From NCBI GenBank assembly GCA_017555445.1, contig JAFZGK010000077.1:1-17519 (forward strand): a DNA stretch of 17,519 nucleotides, written 5' to 3'. The position numbers were made by a program, and so were the translations under genes. Source of the stretch: Bacteroidales bacterium. GTDB lineage: Bacteria; Bacteroidota; Bacteroidia; Bacteroidales; UBA932. Positions 1 through 6,036 of this stretch are shown here, in pieces (the first letter of the stretch is position 1; each line of letters opens with the position of its first letter). The notes beneath the pieces were generated by a model. It saw only the letters and a list, made by a program, of their open reading frames with translations, did no database searches and was not told the origin of the DNA.

Positions 1-24
1 AGGTGTGGCTGGAACACCTCCTTT
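1..24 (+). rRNA. rrs: 16S rRNA, 3' end only (partial)
   Basis: The first bases match the universal 3' end of 16S rRNA, with GGCTGGAACACC followed by the anti-Shine-Dalgarno CACCTCCTTT. The gene runs in from the left and only about its last 24 bases are present. The exact mature end is set by analogy with other 16S genes. The two tRNA genes that follow are the usual 16S-23S spacer tRNAs, which supports the call and its orientation. Confidence 0.93.
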
Positions 25-106
25 TTGGAGCGCGTTTTTGACACGAGCTTCGCGGTGGATTGCAAGGTCAGTAAGTCTTGCTTTTCTTCAATCTTTTTAA
101 TTATAT

Positions 107-180
107 AGTCCCGTAGCTCAGTTGGTTAGAGCACTACACTGATAATGTAGGGGTCAGCAGTTCAAGTCTGCTCGGGACTA
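107..180 (+). tRNA. ileT: tRNA-Ile(GAT)
   Basis: A full cloverleaf can be drawn: acceptor AGTCCCG pairs with CGGGACT at 173-179, discriminator A180, a D arm containing AGTTGGTTA, anticodon stem CTACA/TGTAG around loop CTGATAA (anticodon GAT), and T stem AGCAG/CTGCT around TTCAAGT. CCA is not encoded. It is one of the two tRNAs normally found in the 16S-23S spacer and is presumably co-transcribed with the upstream 16S gene. Confidence 0.98.
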
Positions 181-198
181 CAAGTTCTTAAATATCTT

Positions 199-272
199 GG
201 GGGTATAGCTCAGTTGGCTAGAGCACCTGCTTTGCAAGCAGGGGGTCGTCGGTTCGACTCCGACTATCTCCA
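199..272 (+). tRNA. alaT: tRNA-Ala(TGC)
   Basis: A full cloverleaf is visible. Acceptor GGGGGTA pairs with TATCTCC at 265-271 and includes a G3:U70 wobble, the known identity element for alanyl-tRNA synthetase. The discriminator is A272. The anticodon stem CCTGC/GCAGG closes loop TTTGCAA (anticodon TGC), and a T loop TTCGACT is present. It lies 18 bases after tRNA-Ile, as in ordinary rRNA spacers. Unusually, a terminator rather than a 23S gene follows within a few bases, and the acceptor-stem sequences recur in inverted form just downstream. Confidence 0.98.
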
Positions 273-273
273 C

Positions 274-310
274 AAAAAAGACTCAATCTTAACAGGTTGA
301 GTCTTTTTTT
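274..310 (+). terminator. Rho-independent terminator directly after tRNA-Ala
   Basis: Stem GACTCAA (280-286) pairs with TTGAGTC (297-303) around a ten-base loop. Six A's precede the stem and seven T's (304-310) follow it, so the signal could work in both directions. It begins two bases after the tRNA and would end transcription before any 23S gene. The complementarity continues outward: TATCTCCAC at the tRNA 3' end (265-273) is complementary to GTGGAGATA at 311-319. Confidence 0.85.
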
Positions 311-336
311 GTGGAGATATACTTACCCCCAGTCGC
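281..336. repeat. 56-base direct repeat, copy A
   Basis: This 56-base block is identical to 461-516 and starts exactly 180 bases before it. It comprises most of the terminator hairpin after tRNA-Ala, the T run, GTGGAGATA, TACT, TACCCCC and AGTCGC. Beyond the block the two copies diverge. The sequence does not show whether the repeat is a tandem duplication, a dispersed element or an assembly artefact. Confidence 0.95.
313..330 (-). other. Collapsed tRNA-Ala acceptor stem, copy A
   Basis: Read on the minus strand this is GGGGGTA, AGTA, TATCTCC, followed by A. These are exactly the 5' half, the 3' half and the discriminator of the neighbouring tRNA-Ala acceptor stem, with the D, anticodon and T arms replaced by four bases. 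Because of its G:U wobbles the 7-bp hairpin forms properly only in minus-strand RNA; on the plus strand two pairs become A:C mismatches. The minus-strand sequence runs on into the same trailer and terminator hairpin. It looks like an internally deleted, inverted tRNA-Ala gene. That history is an inference. Confidence 0.6.
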
Positions 337-454
337 TAAGAGCGACAGCCCCCAGGGGCATGCCGACCATTCGCTTTGCTCAGGTCGGGCGCCATCGCTG
401 CTCCGGTTTCCTTTGGAAACCTCGCTGACGCGAGTGGCGCGGCGCTGAAGCGCC
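332..454. other. Chain of small GC-rich hairpins between the two repeats
   Basis: No gene is visible here. Six short inverted repeats follow one another: GTCGC/GCGAC (332-346), GCCC/GGGC (348-359), GCCGACC with GGTCGGGC (362-390, one bulge), GGTTTCC/GGAAACC around TTT (405-421), CTCGC/GCGAG around TGAC (421-434, sharing one base with the last), and GGCGC/GCGCC around TGAA (441-454). The stretch is richer in G+C than the genes nearby. It could be a structured RNA, a repeat element or simply structured spacer. Confidence 0.6.
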
Positions 455-460
455 TTATCA

Positions 461-516
461 ACTCAATCTTAACAGGTTGAGTCTTTTTTTGTGGAGATAT
501 ACTTACCCCCAGTCGC
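461..516. repeat. 56-base direct repeat, copy B
   Basis: Identical to 281-336 over 56 bases. Here the left hairpin arm is shorter because the bases before it differ (TTATCA instead of the A run): the stem is ACTCAA (461-466) with TTGAGT (477-482), followed by C and seven T's. It may still act as a weaker plus-strand terminator, but on the minus strand it lacks a T run. After the block, CGCC-TTT-GGCG (514-524) forms another short hairpin just before the first protein gene. Confidence 0.95.
493..510 (-). other. Collapsed tRNA-Ala acceptor stem, copy B
   Basis: A second exact minus-strand copy of GGGGGTA-AGTA-TATCTCC, lying inside repeat copy B. No intact tRNA gene adjoins this copy, so the sequence has been duplicated apart from tRNA-Ala. 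Confidence 0.55.
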
Positions 517-562
517 CTTTGGCGGATAAATTGCTATGTTTTATTCCTAAACGTTGAGAAAT

Positions 563-1024
563 ATGTCGATCAGATATATACTGCTTTTCTTGATGGGTTT
601 TGCATTCATGTCTAATGATCTGTCTGCAGATACCCCGGTAGAGGAAGTTGTCATCAAGTATGACGATGTCAAGGGTGCCAAGGACTTTATTGCACAGGGT
701 GGAGCAAGATTGTCCATAGCTAAAAGCTTTCTTAAGAAGACTCCGGTTGCCTCTTTGTCGCCTGATGTTGATGAGGTGATGGTTCTTAAGATGGGTAATA
801 CATCCGAGCAGGATAAAACTTCTTTTCTGAAGGATCTTGATAATGCTCTGAAGACGTATGAAAATCATGGACGTCATCCTTCAGAAAATGGACCGGTCGA
901 TGTGTATGTCAAGAGAAATTCGGCAGGTCATATCATTGAACTTGTAATCTATAATCCTGAATTATACAATCTTAACGTCCTGCACGGCAATTTTCCTGTG
1001 GATGCGCTCCTGAAAATTCAATAG
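563..1024 (+). CDS. Small secreted protein, DUF4252-like
   Basis: The protein has about 153 residues. I start it at ATG 563 rather than the in-frame TTG at 554, because the ATG gives a clean signal peptide: a basic residue near the start, a hydrophobic stretch of about 15 residues (YILLFLMGFAF), then a likely cleavage site near LSA-D. There is no lipobox cysteine. The mature part has the layout of the Bacteroidetes DUF4252 family as I know it: an early segment ending in LSIAKSFLKKTP, a central helical region, a strand VDVYVKRNSAGHIIELVIYN, and a closing segment GNFPVDALLKIQ. Family members are small, often periplasmic, and of unknown function. It has no partner nearby; the lysine operon downstream has its own promoter. 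The family call is from memory of the pattern, not from a search. Confidence 0.7.
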   Translation: MSIRYILLFLMGFAFMSNDLSADTPVEEVVIKYDDVKGAKDFIAQGGARLSIAKSFLKKTPVASLSPDVDEVMVLKMGNTSEQDKTSFLKDLDNALKTYENHGRHPSENGPVDVYVKRNSAGHIIELVIYNPELYNLNVLHGNFPVDALLKIQ

Positions 1025-1037
1025 CAATGTCTGTCGC

Positions 1038-1068
1038 TTTGTATCTATAAAAATTTTAGGTATTTTTG
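1038..1068 (+). promoter_or_regulatory. Bacteroidetes-type promoter of the lysine/DAP operon
   Basis: TTTG at 1038-1041 is followed after exactly 19 bases by TATTTTTG at 1061-1068, a full match to the Bacteroidetes -33/-7 consensus (TTTG, N19, TAnnTTTG). Transcription should start near 1075, leaving a leader of about 20 bases before the first ATG. That is too short for a lysine riboswitch or an attenuator. Confidence 0.85.
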
Positions 1069-1097
1069 TAGATTGTAAAAAATGGGCTTTGCTTGAA

Positions 1098-2189
1098 ATG
1101 AATAAGGAACTTTATCTTCAGATGCTACAGATCGATTCCACTTCCGGAAAGGAAGGGGAGTTTGCAGCTTTTCTTTCAGAGAAGCTTCGTACATCTGGAT
1201 GTAGAGTTGAAGAATTTCCTGTAGAATCATCGGATACTTCTAATCTGCTTTTCAGCTGGGGTAATCCTAAAGTCATTTTCTGCAGCCATCTGGATACGGT
1301 CCCTCCTTATATCCCGCCGACATTTGAAGGGGATGATACTGTTTATGGCCGCGGAACCTGCGATGCCAAGGGACAGATATTTGCGATGTACGAGGCATGT
1401 CTGGAACTTGAGAGACAAGGCAGGACCGACTTCGGCCTTCTTCTCCTTGCCGGAGAGGAAACAGGTTCTTTCGGTGCCAAGGCCTACAGCTCCATGATGT
1501 CGGATAACAAATCGATGGAAGACGTATGGCTGGTGGTAGGTGAGCCGACTGACAACTGCATGGCATCGGCTGCAAAGGGAACCAAGTCCTTTGAGGTTGA
1601 GTTTGAAGGGGAAGCGTTCCATTCTGGCTATCCGCAGTGCGGCAGAAGTGCGGTTATTATGTTCAATGAATTTGTTAACGCGCTTCGCAGCATAGGTTTT
1701 CCTAAGGATCCGATTCTTGGAGAGACTACATGGAATATCGGAAAGCTTCATAGCGATAATCCACAGAATATCCTGAGTGACAAGCTTACCTGCAGAGTAT
1801 ATTTCCGCACTACATTCGAGTCAGACGAGATGGTCTGCAATGTCATGAAGAATATGGCTGGCCCTGAAGCAAAGCTCCGCTTCGGACGACCGAAGGTTCA
1901 GGACGGGTCTGACATAGTTGCTAAGGATGTGGCTGATTGGCAGAGATATATGAAGGTGACAGCATTTGGAGGGGATGCACCTACCCGTTTTGAAGTATTG
2001 GATGGATTTCCTTTTAAGCCGGTATCGTTCGGCAGCGACGCTCCACAGCTGAAATGCTTTGGAAGAAAAATTCTCTGTGGTCCGGGTTCAATCCTCGTAG
2101 CCCATAGAGACAATGAGCACATCACGCTCGGTGACCTGGAGACGGCAGTGCAGAACTATATTAACATATATAAGTTAGTGGTAGAATAA
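1098..2189 (+). CDS. dapE: M20 metallo-deacylase, probable succinyl-diaminopimelate desuccinylase
   Basis: The protein has about 363 residues from ATG 1098. A TTG at 1089 is possible but sits very close to the predicted transcription start. It is an M20-family two-zinc deacylase. The metal-site motifs are in order: SHLDTVP (H64, D66), GRGTCDAKG (D89 bridging), EETG (catalytic E120, ligand E121), GEPT (E149), and VAHRDNEH near the end (H336). AFHSGYP (H175) lies in the lid/dimerisation domain. M20 enzymes that remove succinyl or acetyl groups (DapE, ArgE, LysK) look alike. I choose DapE because the gene heads an operon containing dapD and dapF, and the succinylase route needs this step: N-succinyl-LL-DAP to LL-DAP plus succinate. 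It acts in the cytoplasm. ArgE- or LysK-type activity is the main alternative. Confidence 0.78.
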   Translation: MNKELYLQMLQIDSTSGKEGEFAAFLSEKLRTSGCRVEEFPVESSDTSNLLFSWGNPKVIFCSHLDTVPPYIPPTFEGDDTVYGRGTCDAKGQIFAMYEACLELERQGRTDFGLLLLAGEETGSFGAKAYSSMMSDNKSMEDVWLVVGEPTDNCMASAAKGTKSFEVEFEGEAFHSGYPQCGRSAVIMFNEFVNALRSIGFPKDPILGETTWNIGKLHSDNPQNILSDKLTCRVYFRTTFESDEMVCNVMKNMAGPEAKLRFGRPKVQDGSDIVAKDVADWQRYMKVTAFGGDAPTRFEVLDGFPFKPVSFGSDAPQLKCFGRKILCGPGSILVAHRDNEHITLGDLETAVQNYINIYKLVVE

Positions 2190-2203
2190 AGTAGAACAAA
2201 AGT

Positions 2204-2237
2204 TGATATTATGAGAAGTCTTACTATCATAATATCA
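2204..2237. promoter_or_regulatory. Perfect 11-bp inverted repeat between dapE and lysC
   Basis: TGATATTATGA (2204-2214) and TCATAATATCA (2227-2237) are exact reverse complements separated by 12 bases. The structure fills the middle of the 68-base gap before aspartokinase, the longest gap in the operon. It is AT-rich and has no T run, so it does not look like a terminator. It could be an operator, or an mRNA stem that affects processing or lysC expression. Confidence 0.6.
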
Positions 2238-2257
2238 GATATGAAATAGCTGAGATT

Positions 2258-3634
2258 ATGATAGTGATGAAATTCGGTGGTACTTCGGTTGCAAACTTTG
2301 AAGCCATCACAAGAACAATATTTATCATCGGAGGTAAGCTTGACCAGAAGCCTGTAGTTGTAGTGTCTGCCCTTTCCAAGGTGACTGACCTTCTATATAA
2401 GATTTCTGATGCAGCCGCATCTAAGGATCATGCCTTGACTCGTGACCTTCTTGCAGAGCTTCGTCAGCGTCACGTGAACCTCGCATCCCAGCTTCTCGAT
2501 CAGAGCCCGATGATGAAGCAGGATGCCGTAGCTAGAGTGAATGCAATATGTGATGATCTGGATGAACTTGCAAATGCAGTATGTGCGGTAGGCGAGCTTT
2601 CAGACCGTAACAAAGCTATCATAATATCTAACGGAGAACTCCTTTCTTCTACAATCATCTGCTTTGCAATGAATGCAAAGGGCATAAGGACCAACTTTAT
2701 CGATGCCCGCAAGATGATGGTTACCAATGATTCATACCTCAAGGGAGAACCTGTTGTGGAGGAAATCGTAAAGAGGGTGCCGGTCATGGTGGAAGATGCA
2801 TATAAAGGAATGGATGCTGTCATCACTCAGGGCTTCATCGCTTCAAACCTCAAGGGTGAACAGACTGTTTTAGGCCGTGGCGGCTCTGATTATTCTGCTT
2901 CGCTTATCGGAATGGCTGTGGATGCTGAGAGGATTGAGATATGGACAGATGTGGACGGTGTCCGTACTGCAGATCCGCGCAGGGTACCTAACACCAAGTA
3001 TCTTGAGAAGATATCTTTTGAGGAAGCCGCTGAGATGGCTCATTTCGGTGCCAAGGTCCTTCACCCGCTCACTATCGAGCCGGCAGTGAAGAAGAACATA
3101 CCTCTGTTCGTGCTCAATTCGATGAACCCTTCAGGAAAAGGTACTGCAATCCTTCGCAGCGAACTTATCGAAGATGGAGTCAAGTCCGTGTCATTCAAGG
3201 AAAATATCAGGGTCATCAATATCTTCTCGATGAGAATGATCAATACATCCGGCTTCCTTCGCCGAGTGTTCGAGATTTTCAGTGAGAGCAAGGTGTCTGT
3301 AGACCTTATCAGTACTTCGGAAGCAAATATCTCAGTTACTGTAGATGCTACCCAGAATATTGATTCTGTAGTGGAACAGTTGTCTGAGTTCTCGGATGTG
3401 ATTGTGGATGACGACAAGTCTCAGGTATCTGTGATCGGAAAGAATATCGTCCGTCTGAACGGAATGTTGAAGAAGACATTCACCCCTCTGAAGAAGTGCA
3501 ATGTATATATGATCTCTCAGGGTGCATCGTTCGTGAATATCAGCTTCGTTGTGGACCGCGAGGAACTCGATGAGGTAGTTCTAGGTCTTCACGATCATCT
3601 GTTTGATAATCCTGACGATCCACTTGCTTGGTAA
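2258..3634 (+). CDS. lysC: Aspartokinase with C-terminal ACT domains
   Basis: The protein has 458 residues and phosphorylates L-aspartate to 4-phospho-aspartate, the committed step to lysine/DAP, threonine and methionine. The amino-acid kinase domain opens with KFGGTSV (residues 5-11) and contains VLGRGGSDYSAS (about 203-214), both diagnostic of aspartokinase. Two ACT-type regulatory segments follow, one near residue 318 (VINIFSMRMINTSG) and one near 390 (VSVIGKNIVRLNG). This is the monofunctional layout of lysine-sensitive LysC enzymes; there is no homoserine dehydrogenase domain. Given the operon, feedback by lysine is likely but not shown. ATG 2258 and ATG 2267 are both possible starts, giving MIVMKFGG or MKFGG. 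dapB follows after 21 bases. Confidence 0.95.
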   Translation: MIVMKFGGTSVANFEAITRTIFIIGGKLDQKPVVVVSALSKVTDLLYKISDAAASKDHALTRDLLAELRQRHVNLASQLLDQSPMMKQDAVARVNAICDDLDELANAVCAVGELSDRNKAIIISNGELLSSTIICFAMNAKGIRTNFIDARKMMVTNDSYLKGEPVVEEIVKRVPVMVEDAYKGMDAVITQGFIASNLKGEQTVLGRGGSDYSASLIGMAVDAERIEIWTDVDGVRTADPRRVPNTKYLEKISFEEAAEMAHFGAKVLHPLTIEPAVKKNIPLFVLNSMNPSGKGTAILRSELIEDGVKSVSFKENIRVINIFSMRMINTSGFLRRVFEIFSESKVSVDLISTSEANISVTVDATQNIDSVVEQLSEFSDVIVDDDKSQVSVIGKNIVRLNGMLKKTFTPLKKCNVYMISQGASFVNISFVVDREELDEVVLGLHDHLFDNPDDPLAW

Positions 3635-3655
3635 CTGATTGATGAAAGCTGAATT

Positions 3656-4321
3656 ATGAAGATTTTAATAAGCGGTTACGGAAAAATGGGAAAGATGATC
3701 GAGAAGATCATACTTTCTAAAGATATAGAATATGCAGGATGGAGCGAAGCCATCACAGAGACAGACCCTGCATTGGCAAAGGAATGTGTCTGCATTGACT
3801 TCACCACGCCTGCTGCCTTCAGGGAAAATTACAGGTTCCTTGCAGAAAATTTCAAGGCTGTGGTTGTAGGAACTACCGGCTGGGCTGACATCAAGGATGA
3901 GGTGATCTCATATTTCGAGAAGTGCGGTACGCCGATGATCTGGGCAACGAACTTCTCTATCGGCGTGAATGTGTTCTTTGCAGTGACTGAGCATGTTGCA
4001 AGACTTCTTGGTGAAGCAGGCGGATACAGTCCTTATATGGTGGAGATGCATCACTGCCATAAGCTCGATGCTCCAAGCGGAACAGCCAAGTCTCTTGCAG
4101 ACATCGTTGATGCAAATATGGGAACCAATGTGGAGGTTCAGTCTGTGCGTTGCGGCGAGATTCCGGGAATCCATACAGTGGGTTTCGAGGGCTCAAATGA
4201 CAGGATCACAATGACACACGAGGCGTTTTCACGTGAAGGATTCGCTGCTGGAGCGGTAGCAGCTGCGTTAAAGACAGAAGGCCTCACAGGAGTGCACGAA
4301 TTCCGTGACCTCATCAGATAG
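3656..4321 (+). CDS. dapB: 4-hydroxy-tetrahydrodipicolinate reductase
   Basis: DapB reduces the cyclic product of DapA with NAD(P)H to tetrahydrodipicolinate. The protein has 221 residues, shorter than the proteobacterial form of about 270. All signature motifs are present: the dinucleotide-binding loop GYGKMG (7-12), GTTGW near 72, ATNFSIGVN near 98-106, and the catalytic/substrate block EMHHCHKLDAPSGTAKS near 129-145, with the paired histidines and the essential lysine. The protein ends soon after the substrate-binding domain. The missing length appears to lie mainly in the Rossmann half, between GYGKMG and GTTGW. The gene lies between lysC (21 bases upstream) and dapA (14 bases downstream). 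Confidence 0.95.
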   Translation: MKILISGYGKMGKMIEKIILSKDIEYAGWSEAITETDPALAKECVCIDFTTPAAFRENYRFLAENFKAVVVGTTGWADIKDEVISYFEKCGTPMIWATNFSIGVNVFFAVTEHVARLLGEAGGYSPYMVEMHHCHKLDAPSGTAKSLADIVDANMGTNVEVQSVRCGEIPGIHTVGFEGSNDRITMTHEAFSREGFAAGAVAAALKTEGLTGVHEFRDLIR

Positions 4322-4327
4322 GCTTAT

Positions 4328-4333
4328 AGGTGG
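4328..4333 (+). promoter_or_regulatory. Shine-Dalgarno site that sets the dapA start
   Basis: AGGTGG can pair with the anti-Shine-Dalgarno CACCT seen at the 16S end of this same window. It sits two bases before ATG 4336 and favours that start over the GTG at 4330, which overlaps the site, and over ATG 4354, which lies 20 bases away. Most other genes here lack a recognisable site, as is usual in Bacteroidetes. Confidence 0.55.
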
Positions 4334-4335
4334 AA

Positions 4336-5229
4336 ATGAAAAAGAATAAGAATATGATAGATTTGTCAGGCTGCGGAACAGCCCTTATAACACCCTTCAG
4401 AAATGGCGAAGTCGATTATGATGCATTCGCTGCTTTGGTGGACCGTCAGGTAGCTGCAGGAATTGATGTTCTGGTTCCTCTCGGTACTACCGGCGAGACT
4501 CCTTGTCTTGAAGATGACGAGCGCATCAGAGTCCTCCAGATAGCAAAGGAGCATAGTGCCGGTCTTCCTGTCATTGCAGGTGGTGGAACCAACTCGCTTC
4601 AGCATACGGTAAGGAGCATGCGTCAGCTTGATCCGCATGGCGTGGATGCTTTCCTTATTGTCGTGCCTTATTATAACAAGCCGACACAGGAAGGTCAGTA
4701 TCAGTATTTCAAGGCTGTTGCAGAATCGACTGACAAACCGATTGTGCTTTATAATGTTCCTGGCCGTACAGGCGTGAACATGACAGCAGAGACAGCTCTC
4801 AGACTTGCAGAAATCGACAATATAGTGGCAATCAAGGAGGCTTCAGGAAACAGGGATCAGATCATGGAGATTCTTCGTAATGCTCCTGAAGGATTTCAGG
4901 TGCTCAGCGGTAATGACGATGATACTCTCTGGATGATGGAGAACGGCGGTGCCGGTATCATCAGTGTAGCTTCCAATGTAGCTCCTGTGCAGCTGACGGA
5001 ATTCGTCAAGGCGATCCGCGAGGGACGCAGGGAGGATGCTCATATGTTGAATGAGAAGCTTACACCGCTTTTCAACAACTGCTTTGTTGAGAGCAATCCA
5101 ATTCCGGCAAAGGCAGCTATGGCAGCGATGGGCTTGATTGAGAACGAACTTCGTCTGCCTCTGGTACCTTGCCAGCAGCCGACTTATGACCTTATGGTTG
5201 AAACAGTGAAAGTTCTTGGTCTGCTTTAA
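4336..5229 (+). CDS. dapA: 4-hydroxy-tetrahydrodipicolinate synthase
   Basis: DapA condenses pyruvate with aspartate semialdehyde. The protein has 297 residues, normal for this TIM-barrel aldolase. Key motifs are GTTGETP (50-56; the threonine pair contacts the pyruvate carboxylate and belongs to the proton relay), YYNKPTQEG, YNVPGRTG with catalytic Tyr139, and VAIKEASG with Schiff-base Lys167. Tyr139 and Lys167 are both shifted by six from the E. coli residues Tyr133 and Lys161, so their spacing is conserved. SGNDD near the C-terminal third is also typical. It is translated right after dapB from a start with a visible ribosome site. Confidence 0.96.
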   Translation: MKKNKNMIDLSGCGTALITPFRNGEVDYDAFAALVDRQVAAGIDVLVPLGTTGETPCLEDDERIRVLQIAKEHSAGLPVIAGGGTNSLQHTVRSMRQLDPHGVDAFLIVVPYYNKPTQEGQYQYFKAVAESTDKPIVLYNVPGRTGVNMTAETALRLAEIDNIVAIKEASGNRDQIMEILRNAPEGFQVLSGNDDDTLWMMENGGAGIISVASNVAPVQLTEFVKAIREGRREDAHMLNEKLTPLFNNCFVESNPIPAKAAMAAMGLIENELRLPLVPCQQPTYDLMVETVKVLGLL

Positions 5230-5262
5230 TCAGAAGACAGATCATCTATAAAATTGAATATC

Positions 5263-6036
5263 ATGACAGCAGAACTCGATAAATTCAACAATCTTATATC
5301 AGACCTTGAAAGCGGCAGAGTACGTGTTGCAGAGCAGGTGGACGGACAGTGGAAGGTCAACTCCTGGGTGAAGGAGGGCATTCTTGCAGGATTCCGCCTT
5401 GGAAAGCTTACAGACATGTCTCAGGGCCAGTTCTCATTCTTTGACAAGGATACCATCCCTGCGCGCAGATTCACTGCAGAGAACGGTGTGAGAATAGTTC
5501 CGGGAGGAAGCAGTGTACGTGTCGGCGCATATCTTGCGCCTTCTGTGATCATGATGCCGCCGGCATATGTCAATATCGGAGCATATGTGGATGAAGGAAC
5601 AATGATCGATTCCCACGCGCTGGTGGGATCGTGTGCACAGGTGGGCAAGCATGTACATCTTTCAGCTGCTTCGCAGCTCGGTGGTGTGCTGGAGCCTGTA
5701 GGAGCTCTTCCTGTGATCATTGAGGATAATGTCTTCATCGGAGGAAACTGCGGAATCTACGAAGGAACCATCGTGAAGAAGAATGCTGTAATAGGAACAG
5801 GTGTGATAATCAACGCATCCACAGCAATTTTCGACTCTACGACAGGAGAATACATCAGAGCAAATGAAAATGGTCAGATGGTGGTTCCTGAAGGTGCTGT
5901 GGTTGTTGCCGGAAGCCGCCCGATGTCAAAGGGACCGGGTGCGGAGCAGGGAATCCATCTTTACTGCCCTGTGATCGTAAAGTACCGCGATGAGAAGACT
6001 TCCGGTTCCATTACTCTTGAGGACATGTTGAGATAA
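5263..6036 (+). CDS. dapD: Tetrahydrodipicolinate N-succinyltransferase
   Basis: The protein has about 257 residues from ATG 5263; an in-frame TTG at 5254 is less likely. It transfers succinyl from succinyl-CoA to tetrahydrodipicolinate, opening the ring for the aminotransferase. An N-terminal helical part is followed by the left-handed beta-helix core. The family landmarks are clear: [60 protein letters not shown], and the tail [15 protein letters not shown]. These are the signatures of the proteobacterial-type DapD rather than the shorter DapH acetyltransferase. Its stop codon overlaps the next start by one base (TAATG), implying coupled translation with the aminotransferase. Confidence 0.95.
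   Translation: MTAELDKFNNLISDLESGRVRVAEQVDGQWKVNSWVKEGILAGFRLGKLTDMSQGQFSFFDKDTIPARRFTAENGVRIVPGGSSVRVGAYLAPSVIMMPPAYVNIGAYVDEGTMIDSHALVGSCAQVGKHVHLSAASQLGGVLEPVGALPVIIEDNVFIGGNCGIYEGTIVKKNAVIGTGVIINASTAIFDSTTGEYIRANENGQMVVPEGAVVVAGSRPMSKGPGAEQGIHLYCPVIVKYRDEKTSGSITLEDMLR

Noticed and set aside
265..330. A phage or integrative-element attachment site at tRNA-Ala.
   Set aside because: Attachment sites repeat the tRNA 3' end in direct orientation and are accompanied by an integrase. Here the tRNA sequence recurs inverted and no integrase is present in the window.
281..516. Two identical repeats as a possible CRISPR array.
   Set aside because: There are only two copies, 56 bases each, with a 124-base hairpin-rich interval and no cas genes. 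This is not array structure.
503..877. A 124-residue minus-strand reading frame overlapping the 56-base repeat and the DUF4252-like gene.
   Set aside because: It runs opposite the clearly signal-peptide-bearing plus-strand gene, has no recognisable domain and begins inside that gene.
1069..1097. A lysine riboswitch ahead of the DAP operon.
   Set aside because: The leader is only about 20-30 bases, far too short for the lysine aptamer, and no conserved structure is visible.
3061..3417. A 118-residue minus-strand frame within lysC.
   Set aside because: It is a shadow of the aspartokinase regulatory domain coding sequence, with no independent signals.
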